Assembly: GCF_027912515.1 (NCBI RefSeq)
Contig: NZ_CP115464.1
Span: 806,001-870,000 of the forward strand
Direction: 5' to 3'
DNA from: Brevundimonas sp. NIBR10
GTDB lineage: Bacteria > Pseudomonadota > Alphaproteobacteria > Caulobacterales > Caulobacteraceae
Length of the DNA stretch: 64,000 bases
Part shown: positions 16,718-26,082 of the stretch, piece after piece
Layout: the number at the start of each line of letters is the position of its first letter
How positions within the stretch are numbered: the first letter of the stretch is position 1
Program-made: the position numbers and the translations under genes
The notes under the pieces: model-generated
Told to the model about the DNA's origin: nothing
The model's input: only the letters and a program-made list of their open reading frames with translations
The model's database searches: none

Positions 16718-18951
16718 TAGAATTTCGCGTTCAACTCGATGCCGAGCTGACGGCCTTTCTGGATGGTGTAGTAGTAAGCGACATTGGTGACGACCGGGAC
16801 CGAGGCCCCGTTCTGCTCATGGTCCCCGAGGTTTCGGCCGTAGAGCGAGGCCGACCAGATCCCGCCCGGGGCGTCCCAGGTCAGGTTGGCGTTCAGATTG
16901 CGGTAGGGGACGAAGATGGTGGAGTTGGCCTCGTTGCCGAACGAGCCGCTGCGGTAGCCGTAATCGACATGGGCGCTGAGCTGGCCGCCGGCGACGTCGC
17001 CGGTGTAGGTGGCGCCGACGTTGTAGGTCCACGGCGACAGGCGAGGGATCTTCAGGGCGTAGTCGGCCTCGTTGATGACGCCGTTGCCGTTGAGATCCAG
17101 ACGCACGTCCGTGTATTCGCCGTGGGTGTAGCCGAAGTTGGCGTTCAGCTGCAGGGCGCGGGTCGGCGCATAGATGAACTCGCCTTCGGCCCCGTAGATT
17201 TCGGCGTCGACCGCATTGAACAGGATCTGCACCGGCCCGGTCGGGCCCTGGGTGTTGGAATCCCGCTGCATATTGCCGATGTCGTTGTAGAAGCCGGTGA
17301 GGTTGATCCTCAGGGTCCTGTCGAGCCAGCCCGACTTCAGGCCCAGCTCATAGGTCTTCTGGCGTTCCTGGTCATAGACCCCCGGATCGATCGGATTGGA
17401 CCGACGCAGGTTGTAACCGCCGCTGCGGACCCCCTCGCTGTACGAGCCAAAGATCATGACGCCGGGCTGGACCTGCCAGCGCAGGCCGATCTTCGGGGTC
17501 AGCGCATGCCAGTCCCGTTCACCGGTGAGCGCGCCGGCGGTGTTGAAATTACAGGTTTCGGCGAAGAAGTCGCAGGGCGCGGCCGCGGAGGTGAGGGCGA
17601 CCTGAGCGGACTTGGTCTCGTGCGAATAGCGCAGCCCCAGGGTCGCGGTGAGCGAGTCCGTCAGGCGGATGTCGCTCTGGGTGAAGGCGGCATAGCTGGA
17701 CTGGTCGATGTGTCCGCCGCCGGTGGTGAACCGGCCGAGCGGGGCGAGCGGCGGACCCAGGTCCCGCCGGTCGAAGGTGCGGATGTCCTGTTCGAAATAG
17801 TACAGGCCGACGGTCAGGTCCCAGCGGTCAAAGAAGGTCCCGGCGTAGCGCAGTTCGTTGCTGTACTGGCTCTGGTAGACGGTCGCCAGCGAATGGCTGA
17901 TCGTATTGGCGGTCGAGTCCAGATCCGTGCCGGTCTTCTGGTCAAGGGCGCGATAGCCGAACAGATTGGTGATGACGCCGTTGCCGAAGGGCACATCCAG
18001 CGTCGTTTCGGAGGTGAAGGCGTCGCTCTTCACATCGGTGAAGCCGGGATTGTTCAGGGTCAGCTGGAATTTGCGGTTCGCATTGATGTTGCGCGTCGGC
18101 ACCCCGTCGCCGGTCGTGGTCAGGTGGTCATAGATGAATGTCTGCCTGAGGCCGTTGTGGGGATCGATGACGATCGTCGGGCGCACAAAGGTCGTTCGTT
18201 CCTCGCCGAACTGGCTGTTGGTGGCGTCGTTGTGGAACCAGCCGCGGTCATCCTTGTGGTAGGCGGTCAGCTTGGCCAGGACATAGTCGCCGATCACAGG
18301 TCCGCCGACCGTGGCGGCCACGGTATATTGCGGACCGGTCTCGACCGAGGCGCGCATGGCGCCCTGCCACTCCGCCGTCGGCCGCCCCGTGCGCAGGAGC
18401 ACGGCGCCGCCGGTGACGTTTCGGCCGAACAGGGTGCCCTGGGGACCCCGCAGGATCTCGACGCCGTCGAGGTCGAAGGCGTCGAGCACGACACCGCCGT
18501 TCACCCCCTGGTAGATGCCGTTGATGAAGGTCCCGACCGTGGGCTCCACCGAGGCGATGGAGGAGTTGGCACCGATGCCGCGGATGGTGAAGTTGGCCAC
18601 CCCCTTGGCCGACCCGTTCGGTTCGAGGGCGACATTGGGCGCGATCGATCCAAGGTCGCGCAGGGTGACAACGTTCAGGGCGTCGAGCTGGGCGGCGTTG
18701 ACCGCGGTGATCGCGATCGGGATGGACTGGACTTCTTCGGCGCGGTTTTTCTTCTGCGCTGTGACGACGACCTCATCGAGCAGGGAGGCGCCGTCCGTCT
18801 GGGGGTCGGAGGGCGGCGGGGGCGCGGTCTGCGCCAGGGCCGCCGGGGCGTAAAGCGACGCCGCCATGGTGAGAACTCCAGCCGCAGCCGTGCCCTTGAG
18901 CAGGCGAGCGAAAGCCGCGCGCCGCGCGGGCGTGTTTACTCCGGTCGTCAT
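16717..18951 (-). CDS. TonB-dependent receptor (first catabolic operon)
   Basis: A 744-aa outer-membrane receptor. The signal peptide ends near residue 40 (APAALA-Q). It is followed by LDEVVVTAQKK, a plug with TIRGIGANS and ILRGPQGTLFGRNVTGG, and a barrel ending LNAKF with a terminal Phe. The FGRNVTGGAV pattern is typical of sphingomonad/Caulobacter receptors for aromatic and other organic compounds, not the siderophore type. ATG 18951 is preceded by GGGAGGG; an earlier in-frame ATG at 18984 lacks it. It is the first gene of the eight-gene operon, with an inverted-repeat operator 58 nt upstream of the start. Confidence 0.92.
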   Translation of the reverse strand: MTTGVNTPARRAAFARLLKGTAAAGVLTMAASLYAPAALAQTAPPPPSDPQTDGASLLDEVVVTAQKKNRAEEVQSIPIAITAVNAAQLDALNVVTLRDLGSIAPNVALEPNGSAKGVANFTIRGIGANSSIASVEPTVGTFINGIYQGVNGGVVLDAFDLDGVEILRGPQGTLFGRNVTGGAVLLRTGRPTAEWQGAMRASVETGPQYTVAATVGGPVIGDYVLAKLTAYHKDDRGWFHNDATNSQFGEERTTFVRPTIVIDPHNGLRQTFIYDHLTTTGDGVPTRNINANRKFQLTLNNPGFTDVKSDAFTSETTLDVPFGNGVITNLFGYRALDQKTGTDLDSTANTISHSLATVYQSQYSNELRYAGTFFDRWDLTVGLYYFEQDIRTFDRRDLGPPLAPLGRFTTGGGHIDQSSYAAFTQSDIRLTDSLTATLGLRYSHETKSAQVALTSAAAPCDFFAETCNFNTAGALTGERDWHALTPKIGLRWQVQPGVMIFGSYSEGVRSGGYNLRRSNPIDPGVYDQERQKTYELGLKSGWLDRTLRINLTGFYNDIGNMQRDSNTQGPTGPVQILFNAVDAEIYGAEGEFIYAPTRALQLNANFGYTHGEYTDVRLDLNGNGVINEADYALKIPRLSPWTYNVGATYTGDVAGGQLSAHVDYGYRSGSFGNEANSTIFVPYRNLNANLTWDAPGGIWSASLYGRNLGDHEQNGASVPVVTNVAYYYTIQKGRQLGIELNAKF

Positions 18952-19008
18952 GATAACCCTCCCTGGGTCCAGGCTTTCGCCCACCGCGCCGACATTTCGG
19001 TCGCTTCA

Positions 19009-19029
19009 TTATTGATGGTGGATCAATAA
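19009..19029. promoter_or_regulatory. Inverted-repeat operator O1 (TTATTG-N9-CAATAA)
   Basis: TTATTGAT-N5-ATCAATAA, a perfect 8-bp inverted repeat 21 bp long, lies in the promoter of the TBDT-led operon. The same half-sites with the same 21-bp span recur at 19839-19859, which argues against chance and suggests one regulator for both places. Confidence 0.65.
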
Positions 19030-19039
19030 AACACCGCCG

Positions 19040-19801
19040 TCAAGCGGCCACACGCACCGCCTTTCCCAGCACGGCGGCGCCAGTCGGAGCGACCGGTTCC
19101 AGGCCCAGACTGTCGAGCATCTTGCGCACCGTGCAGGCCGCCGCCGAGGTCACGGGCAGGCCGAGCCGGTCCTGCAACGGCTCCAGCGCGGGCAGGGACG
19201 GCATCTGGACGCAGGCCGAGGCCACGACCAGATCGACGCCCGTCACATCAAGGCGTTCGACGTCCTTGAGCAACGCCATGGGGTCACGGGCGCCGACCTC
19301 GAGATTGTCCGGAATCTCCAGGGCGATGGAGTCCTGGACGACAATGCCTTCATTGCGGATGTAGGCGACGACCAGGTCCGTCAGCGGGCGCATATAGGGG
19401 GTGATAATCGAGATTTTCCGGGCTCCAAGGAGCCGGATGCCGTCGATCAGGGCGCCGGCGGAGGTGACGATGGGGCAGGGGCCGCCCACCTCGGTGCTGG
19501 CCTCGGTGAGCTTTGTCTCGCTTTCGCGGTGGTAGCCCAGGCCAGTCGCCATGATCGCCACCAGGCAGGCGTAGCCCATCACATCCATACGCGCGTCGGC
19601 CAGCTCGGCCGCGCATCGCAGGCTCTGGGCGTCCATGGCCGCCAGTTCTTCCTTGACCACCTTCTGCATGCGCATCCGGCTCGAATGGAAGGTGAAGCGC
19701 TCCGGGCGGATCGCCTCACGCGCCCGCAACAGGGCGGGAATTTCGGTTTCCATTGTCGTGTTGGAACTGGGGACGATCTGACCGATCCGGTAGGCTCTCA
19801 T
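19040..19801 (-). CDS. maiA: Maleate cis-trans isomerase
   Basis: A 253-aa member of the Asp/Glu racemase superfamily that interconverts maleate and fumarate without cofactor. The N-terminal motif VPSSNTTMETEIPA, the HSSRMRM segment, GYACLVAIM with Cys79 and SACVQMPSLP with Cys197 match maleate isomerases such as NicE; the two catalytic cysteines are 118 residues apart, as I recall for characterised enzymes. Start 19801 is ATG. It is a single-gene unit between the TBDT operon and the thiolase operon, with operators on both sides. It implies that the pathway passes through maleate, as in gentisate/maleylpyruvate-hydrolase or nicotinate routes. Confidence 0.92.
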   Translation of the reverse strand: MRAYRIGQIVPSSNTTMETEIPALLRAREAIRPERFTFHSSRMRMQKVVKEELAAMDAQSLRCAAELADARMDVMGYACLVAIMATGLGYHRESETKLTEASTEVGGPCPIVTSAGALIDGIRLLGARKISIITPYMRPLTDLVVAYIRNEGIVVQDSIALEIPDNLEVGARDPMALLKDVERLDVTGVDLVVASACVQMPSLPALEPLQDRLGLPVTSAAACTVRKMLDSLGLEPVAPTGAAVLGKAVRVAA

Positions 19802-19838
19802 ATTATTACCCCATTAATTGATTTCCTTGCTTGCCGGT

Positions 19839-19859
19839 TTATTGTCAGGCAGTCAATAA
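19839..19859. promoter_or_regulatory. Inverted-repeat operator O2 (TTATTG-N9-CAATAA)
   Basis: TTATTG and CAATAA with a 9-nt spacer, 21 bp in all, lie in the divergent gap between maleate isomerase (start 19801, 37 nt away) and the thiolase operon (start 19979). It is the same architecture as the site at 19009-19029, so it probably controls both divergent units. Confidence 0.65.
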
Positions 19860-19978
19860 CTGCGGCGGTCGGTCCCGGAAGCTCCGGAGCACGAGCGGCG
19901 AACAATCGGATCGTGCGGCGTCGCCGCAGCGAAAACGGGACCGCGTGCATTCAGGCGCGGCCATGGGGAGGACTGGCA

Positions 19979-21181
19979 ATGCGCGAGGCTGTCATCGTTT
20001 CGACCGCGAGGACCGCCGTAGGGCGCGCCTACCGCGGCGCGTTCAACGACACCGAGGCGCCCGTTCTGTCGGCCCATGCGGTGAGGGCGGCGGTCGCGCG
20101 CGCCGGCATCGATCCGGCGCGGATCGACGATCTGTTCTTCGGGGCCGGCAACCAGTGGGGCACCCAGAGCTATAACCTCGGGCGACTGACGGTCCACGCC
20201 GCCGGCCTGCCGCAGAGCGTGCCGGCCTTCACCCTGGACCGGAAATGCGGTTCAGGCCTCACCGCGCTGGCCCTGGCCGCGCGATCCATCATCGCCAATG
20301 ACATCGACGTCGCGGTGGCGGGCGGATGCGAGTCGATTTCGCTCACGGTCAACACCCACGCCTCGACCTGGCGCAACCGGTCTCAGGCCGTCATCGCGGC
20401 CGAGCCGACAGCCTATATTCCGATGATCGAGACCGCCGAGATCGTCGCCGAACGCTATGGCGTCAGCCGTGAAGACCAGGACGCCTATGCTGCAGAAAGC
20501 CACAGACGCGCGGCCGCCGGGCTCGCCGAGGGACGTTTCGCCGACGAGATCGTGCCCCTGACCGTGGAAAAGAACCTTCTGGCGAAAGACGGATCGGTGA
20601 CCGGCCGCGAGACGGTCACCCTGTCCTCGGACGAAGGCGTTCGCGCGGATACGACGCCGGAAGGTCTGGCGGCCCTGAAACCGGTCTGGCGCGATGGCCA
20701 GTGGGTCCAGCAGGGCCGCTTCGTCACGGCCGGGAACGCCAGTCAGCTTTCGGACGGGGCCTCGGCGCAGGTCGTCATGGATCGCGCCGCCGCCGAGCGC
20801 GAAGGCCTGCCGATCCTCGGCGTCTACCGCGGCTTCCAGGTCGCGGGCTGTGCGCCCGACGAGATGGGCATCGGTCCGGTCTTCGCCATTCCAAAGCTCC
20901 TGGAGCGCGCCGGGCTGAGCGTGGCCGACATCGGTCTGTGGGAGATCAACGAGGCCTTCGCCAGTCAGGTGCTCTACTGCCGCGACGCCCTGGGCATCGA
21001 TCCGGCGCTTCTCAACGTCGACGGCGGCGGCATCGCGGTGGGCCACCCGTTCGGTATGACCGGCAGCCGGATCGCGGGTCACGCCCTGATCGAGGGCCGT
21101 CGCCGCGGCGCGCGCTATGTCGTGGCCTCGATGTGCATCGCCGGCGGCATGGGCGCCGCCGGTCTGTTCGAAATCGCCTGA
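19979..21181 (+). CDS. Thiolase (acetyl-CoA acyltransferase)
   Basis: A 400-aa thiolase. The nucleophilic Cys90 is in DRKCGSGL, the histidine in AVGHPFGMTGSR, and the second cysteine in CIAGGMG. Residues around LWEINEAFASQ form the NEAF loop. The start ATG 19979 follows GGGGAGGA. It cleaves 3-oxoacyl-CoA to acetyl-CoA plus a shortened acyl-CoA, or acetoacetyl-CoA to two acetyl-CoA. It is the first gene of a tightly packed eight-gene operon (gaps of 8, 2, overlap, overlap, 3, overlap and 37 nt), which makes this a complete oxidation module. Confidence 0.93.
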   Translation: MREAVIVSTARTAVGRAYRGAFNDTEAPVLSAHAVRAAVARAGIDPARIDDLFFGAGNQWGTQSYNLGRLTVHAAGLPQSVPAFTLDRKCGSGLTALALAARSIIANDIDVAVAGGCESISLTVNTHASTWRNRSQAVIAAEPTAYIPMIETAEIVAERYGVSREDQDAYAAESHRRAAAGLAEGRFADEIVPLTVEKNLLAKDGSVTGRETVTLSSDEGVRADTTPEGLAALKPVWRDGQWVQQGRFVTAGNASQLSDGASAQVVMDRAAAEREGLPILGVYRGFQVAGCAPDEMGIGPVFAIPKLLERAGLSVADIGLWEINEAFASQVLYCRDALGIDPALLNVDGGGIAVGHPFGMTGSRIAGHALIEGRRRGARYVVASMCIAGGMGAAGLFEIA

Positions 21182-21189
21182 GGCCCCCG

Positions 21190-22371
21190 ATGGATTTGTC
21201 CTATACCGCTGAACAGACCGCCTTCCGCGAGCAGGTGCGCGCCTTCCTCAAGGCGGAGTTGCCGGCGGATCTGGCGGAGGCCGTGCGCACGGGGCGCCAC
21301 CTGCAGAAGGCCGATCACGAACGCTGGCATGCTGTTCTCAATGCCCGGGGATGGCTTGCCACCCATTGGCCGGTCGCCTGGGGCGGGCCCGGCTGGGACG
21401 TCGTCCAACGCTCGATTTTCGAGGACGAAGCGGCCCTGGCCCATGCGCCGCGCATCGTGCCGTTCGGCGTGAATATGCTCGGCCCGGTGTTGATCAAATA
21501 CGGCTCCGAGGCCCAGAAGCAGTATTGGCTGCCGCGCATTCTCGACGGTTCGGACTGGTGGTCGCAGGGCTATTCCGAACCGGGCGCCGGGTCCGACCTC
21601 GCCAACGTCCAGACACGCGCCGTGCGCGAGGGCGACCACTATGTCGTCAACGGCCAGAAGACCTGGACCACCCTGGGCCAGTGGGGGACCATGATCTTCT
21701 GTCTGGTGCGCACCTCGACCGAGGGCAAGCGACAGGAGGGCATCTCCTTCCTTCTGATCGACATGACCTCACCCGGCGTCGAGGTCCGGCCGATCATCAC
21801 CCTCGACGGCGCCCACGAGGTCAACGAGGTCTTCTTCACCGATGTTCGCGTCCCCGTGGCGAACCGCGTCGGTGAGGAGAACCGGGGCTGGACCTATGCG
21901 AAATATCTGCTGACCTACGAGCGCACCAACATCGCGGGCGTCGGGGCCTCGGTGGCGGCGTTCGAGCGGCTTGCGACCGTCGCGCGACGGCTCGGGATGG
22001 TGAACGATCCCCTGTTCGCGGCGCGGATGGCGCGCATCGAGATTGATCTTGAGAATATGAAGACCACGAACCTGCGGGTCATCGCCGCGGTGGCCGGCGG
22101 AGGCGCGCCCGGGGCCGAAAGTTCCATGCTCAAGATCAAGGGAACCGAGATTCGCCAGGAGATCACAGGCCTGCTGCGCCGCGCGCTCGGCCCCTATGCC
22201 CAGCCGTATCAGCCCGAGGCGCTGGAGCCTGGCTGGAACGGGGAGCCGGTCGGCCCGCCCGAAGGCGCCGCGGCGGCGTCCAGCTATTTCAACAATCGCA
22301 AGCTCTCGATCTTCGGCGGCTCCAACGAGATCCAGAAGAACATCATCTCCAAAGCGATCCTGGGCCTCTGA
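21190..22371 (+). CDS. Acyl-CoA dehydrogenase, PimC-like large subunit
   Basis: A 393-aa FAD enzyme. FAD and substrate contacts are in YSEPGAGSDLA and QKTWTTLGQWG; Glu244 in LTYERTNIAG aligns with the helix-G glutamate of isovaleryl-CoA-type dehydrogenases. The C-terminal SIFGGSNEIQKNIISKAILGL is the pattern of pimeloyl-CoA dehydrogenase large subunits. The gene for a PimD-like partner begins 2 nt later, so the active enzyme is probably a heteromer acting on a CoA ester with a ring or a terminal carboxylate. It lies 8 nt after the thiolase. Confidence 0.88.
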   Translation: MDLSYTAEQTAFREQVRAFLKAELPADLAEAVRTGRHLQKADHERWHAVLNARGWLATHWPVAWGGPGWDVVQRSIFEDEAALAHAPRIVPFGVNMLGPVLIKYGSEAQKQYWLPRILDGSDWWSQGYSEPGAGSDLANVQTRAVREGDHYVVNGQKTWTTLGQWGTMIFCLVRTSTEGKRQEGISFLLIDMTSPGVEVRPIITLDGAHEVNEVFFTDVRVPVANRVGEENRGWTYAKYLLTYERTNIAGVGASVAAFERLATVARRLGMVNDPLFAARMARIEIDLENMKTTNLRVIAAVAGGGAPGAESSMLKIKGTEIRQEITGLLRRALGPYAQPYQPEALEPGWNGEPVGPPEGAAAASSYFNNRKLSIFGGSNEIQKNIISKAILGL

Positions 22372-22373
22372 CG

Positions 22374-23507
22374 ATGGACTTCAATCATACCGAAGACCGC
22401 CAGATGCTGGCGGACACCCTGAACCGCTATCTCGCCGACCGGTATCCGATCGAGCGGCGCAATGACGCCGCCTTCGGACCGATCGGCTACAGCGCCGGGA
22501 CCTGGAGCGACCTGGCCGAGCTGGGGGTCATCGGCGCGCTGTTCGATGAAGCGTCCGGGGGCTTCGGCGGCCAGGGGTTCGACCTCATGGTCGTTTTCGA
22601 GGCCCTGGGACGCGCGCTCGTGGTCGAACCCTTCCTGGGAACCCTGATGGCCGGACGCGTCCTCGCCGGAGCGGGCGGCCGTCAGGATCTTCTCGCCAGG
22701 GTGATCGCGGGCGAGGTTCTGATCGCCTTCGCCCACGAAGACGCCCGCGACGCGGATGGCTTGGCCTCGGTCCTGACCGCGACGCCGGGCGACGCGGGCT
22801 GGAGCCTGACCGGCGCCAAGGGGGTGGTCCTGCACGCCGGGGCGGCCGATCTGCTGGTCGTCCCGGCAGTCTTGCCGGGCGCCGCCGAGCCGTCGCTGTT
22901 CCTGGTTCCCGCAGATGCGGCGGGCCTGACGGTGCGGGGCTACAGCCTGGTCGATGGCGGCCGGGCGGCGGAGGTCGGGTTCGACAGGGTGTCTGTGGGA
23001 CCGGACGCCCTGATCGCTCGCGAGGGCGCGGCCCTGATCGCCGGAGCCACGGCGGCGGGCTTGCTGGCCCTCTCTGCGGAAGCGCTCGGGGCGATGGAAA
23101 CGGCCCGGGCCGCGACGGTCGACTATCTGCAGACCCGTGTCCAGTTTGGCGCGCCGATCGGCCGCTTCCAGGCCCTGCAGCACCGGATGGCGACCGTCCT
23201 GCTGGAAATCGAACAGGCGAGGTCTGCGGTGATCAACGCCGCCGCGGCGCTGGAGGGTCCGGCTCTCGCCCGGGACCGCGCCGCTTCCGCGGCCAAATAT
23301 ACGGTTGGACGGACCGGCGCCCTGGTCGCCGAGGAGGCCATCCAGCTGCACGGCGGCATCGGCATGACCTGGGAGCTGCCGCTGCCCCATTTCGCCAAAC
23401 GCCTGATCATGATCGATCAACAGCTCGGCGACGAGGATCACCACCTCGCCCGTTACGCCAGGCTGGGTCAGGGGCCTGTCGAGGGCCCCGGGCCTGATCG
23501 TCCGTGA
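22374..23507 (+). CDS. Acyl-CoA dehydrogenase, PimD-like small subunit
   Basis: A 377-aa acyl-CoA dehydrogenase homologue of the shorter, more diverged class that pairs with PimC-type subunits. The N-terminal helical domain (EDRQMLADTLNRYL), the loss of the usual SEPxAGSD motif in the middle domain, and the C-terminal VQFGAPIGRFQALQHRM and EEAIQLHGGIGMTWE segments are visible. It starts 2 nt after the PimC-like stop, and its stop overlaps the GTG of the CoA-transferase A subunit. Likely the non-identical partner subunit of the preceding gene. Confidence 0.85.
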   Translation: MDFNHTEDRQMLADTLNRYLADRYPIERRNDAAFGPIGYSAGTWSDLAELGVIGALFDEASGGFGGQGFDLMVVFEALGRALVVEPFLGTLMAGRVLAGAGGRQDLLARVIAGEVLIAFAHEDARDADGLASVLTATPGDAGWSLTGAKGVVLHAGAADLLVVPAVLPGAAEPSLFLVPADAAGLTVRGYSLVDGGRAAEVGFDRVSVGPDALIAREGAALIAGATAAGLLALSAEALGAMETARAATVDYLQTRVQFGAPIGRFQALQHRMATVLLEIEQARSAVINAAAALEGPALARDRAASAAKYTVGRTGALVAEEAIQLHGGIGMTWELPLPHFAKRLIMIDQQLGDEDHHLARYARLGQGPVEGPGPDRP

Positions 23508-24232
23508 TCGACAAGCGCGTCTCCGGGGCCGCGGAAGCGGTCGGCCATGTTCATGATGGCGCAACCGTCATGATCAGCGGCTTCGGCGAGGCCGGCAGCC
23601 CGACCGAGCTGATCCATGCCCTGATTGACCAGGGGGCGCGCGATCTGGTGGTCGTCAACAACAATGCGGGTAACGGCCACATCGGCCTGGCCGCGCTTCT
23701 CGCCGCCGGCCGGGTGCGCAAGATGATCTGTTCCTATCCCAGGAGTTCGCACAGCTTCGTGTTCACCGAGCTCTACCAGGCGGGCAGGATTGAGCTTGAA
23801 GTGGTCGCCCAGGGGACGCTCGCCGAACGCATCCGGGCGGCGGGGGCGGGGATACCCGCCTTTTTCACCCCGACAGCGGCCGGGTCTGAGATCAGCCGGG
23901 GCAAGGAGGTCCGGGACTATCGGGGCCGTCCTCATGTGCTTGAAGACGCCCTCTTCGCCGATCTGGCGCTGATCAAGGCCGAGTGCGCCGACCGATGGGG
24001 CAATCTGACCTACAACAAGTCCGCCCGGAATTTCGCGCCCATCATGGCCACGGCGGCCCGGGTCACGGTCGCCCAGGTGCGCCGCACCGTCGCGCTCGGC
24101 GAGATCGATCCCGAAACCGTCGTCACGCCGGGCGTCTATCTGGACCGGATCGTGTGCGTCGAGAACCCGGTCAGCGAGAGCGATCATCTTGACGAACTCG
24201 GGAGGCCGTCATGGCGACAGGCTGGACTCTGA
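23504..24232 (+). CDS. 3-oxoacid CoA-transferase, subunit A
   Basis: A 242-aa family I CoA-transferase alpha subunit. The N-terminal DGATVMISGFGEAGSP and LVVVNNNAGNG motifs and the central TPTAAGSEISRGKE match PcaI/ScoA-type subunits. The start is GTG 23504, in a GTGA overlap with the preceding stop. It pairs with the B subunit, whose gene overlaps it by 22 nt, to move CoA between succinyl-CoA (or another donor) and a dicarboxylic or 3-oxo acid. With glutaryl-CoA dehydrogenase next in line, a glutarate-like or ring-derived acid is a plausible acceptor. Confidence 0.9.
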   Translation: MIDKRVSGAAEAVGHVHDGATVMISGFGEAGSPTELIHALIDQGARDLVVVNNNAGNGHIGLAALLAAGRVRKMICSYPRSSHSFVFTELYQAGRIELEVVAQGTLAERIRAAGAGIPAFFTPTAAGSEISRGKEVRDYRGRPHVLEDALFADLALIKAECADRWGNLTYNKSARNFAPIMATAARVTVAQVRRTVALGEIDPETVVTPGVYLDRIVCVENPVSESDHLDELGRPSWRQAGL

Positions 24233-24891
24233 ACCAGACCGCGGCCCTGGCGGCGCGCGACATCCCCGACGGCGCCTATGTGAACCTCGGCATCGGGCGA
24301 CCGGAGTGCGTCGCCGATGTCCTTCCCGGCGGGATCGAGATCGTCCTTCACAGCGAGAACGGCATTCTCGGCATGGGGCCCCGCCCTGCGGCGGGGACTG
24401 ACGACCGCGACCTCATCAATGCCGGCAAGAAGAGCGTGAGCCTGCTCGCCGGCGGTTCGTATTTCCACCACGCGGACAGCTTCGGCATGATCCGCGGCGG
24501 TCACCTCGACATCTGCATCATGGGCGCCTTTGAGGTGTCGGCGAGCGGCGATCTGGCTAACTGGTCGACAGGCCAGGGCGGCGTCCCCGGCGTGGGTGGG
24601 GCGATGGACCTGGCCCTGGGCGCGCGAAGCGTCCGGATCATCTGCACCCATCTGACCCATGACGGGCGACCCAAGCTGGTGGATGCGCTCACGATGCCGG
24701 CGACCGGCCGAGGCATCGTGCATCGCATCTATACCGACCTGGCGGTGCTCGACCCGGCCGGGGAGGCCTTCATCGTCCGCAAGATGGCGCCCGGCGTCGA
24801 TGCGGCGGCTCTCGCCGCCGTCACGGGCGCCCCGCTCGTCTTCCACGTCTCTCCCGTCACCGATCCTCTCACCCTCCCGCTCCGGAACTGA
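24211..24891 (+). CDS. 3-oxoacid CoA-transferase, subunit B
   Basis: A 226-aa beta subunit. The catalytic Glu49 lies in HSENGILGMGP, preceded by VNLGIGRPECVADVLP; HADSFGMIRGGHLD and VPGVGGAMDLA are the usual family motifs. ATG 24211 lies inside the 3' end of the A-subunit gene, so the two are translationally coupled. The complex forms a glutamyl-CoA intermediate during transfer. The next gene, glutaryl-CoA dehydrogenase, begins 3 nt after its stop. Confidence 0.92.
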   Translation: MATGWTLNQTAALAARDIPDGAYVNLGIGRPECVADVLPGGIEIVLHSENGILGMGPRPAAGTDDRDLINAGKKSVSLLAGGSYFHHADSFGMIRGGHLDICIMGAFEVSASGDLANWSTGQGGVPGVGGAMDLALGARSVRIICTHLTHDGRPKLVDALTMPATGRGIVHRIYTDLAVLDPAGEAFIVRKMAPGVDAAALAAVTGAPLVFHVSPVTDPLTLPLRN

Positions 24892-24894
24892 CCC

Positions 24895-26082
24895 ATGGCC
24901 GCTTCACACGCCTCGCCCGCCTTTGCCTGGGAAGACCCGCTGGGCCTCGCCTCCCTGTTGAGCGAGGAGGAGACCCTGATCGCGGCAAGCGCCAGGGAGT
25001 TCGCCCAATCGGTGCTGATGCCGATCGTTCGAGACGCCAACCGGCATGAGACCTGTGACCGGGATCTCATGCGCAGGTTCGGCGAGGTCGGCCTTCTGGG
25101 GGCGACGATCGACGGCTATGGCTGCCCGGGCGTCTCCTATGTCGCCTATGGTCTCGTCGCGCGCGAAATCGAGCGCGCGGACTCGGCCTATCGGTCCGCG
25201 CTTTCGGTTCAGTCCAGCCTCGTCATGCATCCCATCCACGCCTATGGCGATGAGGCGCAGCGTGAGCGCTACCTGCCCCGGCTTGCGAGCGGCGAATGGA
25301 TCGGGTCCTTCGGACTGACAGAGCCCGACGCCGGTTCGGACCCGGGCAGTCTGAAAACCCGGGCGCGAAAGGTCGCCGACGGGTATGTGCTGAACGGCGC
25401 GAAGATGTGGATCACCAGCTCACCCGTCGCTGACGTTCTGGTCGTCTGGGCCAAAACCGACGACGAGGCCATTCGCGGATTCATTCTCGAGCGCGGCGAC
25501 GTGGGGCTCTCAACCCCCAAAATCGAGGGCAAGTTCTCGCTTCGCGCTTGGGTCACGGGCGAGATCGTCATGCAGGATGTCTTCATTCCCGAGGATCGGC
25601 TGCTGCCCAATGTCGTCGGGCTGAAGGGACCGTTCAGCTGCCTCAACCGGGCCCGGTACGGCATCGCCTGGGGGGCGCTCGGCGCCGCGGAGTTCTGCTG
25701 GCATGCGGCCAGGCAGTACGGTCTTGATCGGAACCAGTTCGGGCGGCCTCTGGCCCAGACCCAGCTGTTCCAGAAGAAGCTCGCCGACATGCAGACCGAG
25801 ATCACCCTGGGGCTTGGCGCCTGTCTTTTCGCGGGCCGCCGCATGGATCAGGGGACGCTGGCGCCTGAAGCGATCAGCCTGCTCAAACGCAACAACTGCG
25901 GCAAGGCGCTCGAGATCGCCCGAACCGCCCGGGACATGCATGGCGGCAATGGAATCTCGGACGAGTTCGGGGTGATCCGGCACATGTGCAACCTGGAGGC
26001 CGTCAATACCTATGAGGGCACCCACGACGTCCACGCCCTGATCCTGGGTCGCGCCCAGACCGGCCTGCAGGCGTTTTCCTGA
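24895..26082 (+). CDS. gcdH: Glutaryl-CoA dehydrogenase
   Basis: A 395-aa FAD enzyme that oxidises and decarboxylates glutaryl-CoA to crotonyl-CoA. Family features are [28 protein letters not shown], the substrate-side segment [16 protein letters not shown], and the catalytic Glu374 in [23 protein letters not shown] corresponds to the KWALR-like region found only in this branch of the family. In the operon, the crotonyl-CoA product would be taken by the FadJ-like protein and the thiolase to two acetyl-CoA. Close homologues acting on other dicarboxyl-CoA esters cannot be ruled out. Confidence 0.88.
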   Translation: MAASHASPAFAWEDPLGLASLLSEEETLIAASAREFAQSVLMPIVRDANRHETCDRDLMRRFGEVGLLGATIDGYGCPGVSYVAYGLVAREIERADSAYRSALSVQSSLVMHPIHAYGDEAQRERYLPRLASGEWIGSFGLTEPDAGSDPGSLKTRARKVADGYVLNGAKMWITSSPVADVLVVWAKTDDEAIRGFILERGDVGLSTPKIEGKFSLRAWVTGEIVMQDVFIPEDRLLPNVVGLKGPFSCLNRARYGIAWGALGAAEFCWHAARQYGLDRNQFGRPLAQTQLFQKKLADMQTEITLGLGACLFAGRRMDQGTLAPEAISLLKRNNCGKALEIARTARDMHGGNGISDEFGVIRHMCNLEAVNTYEGTHDVHALILGRAQTGLQAFS

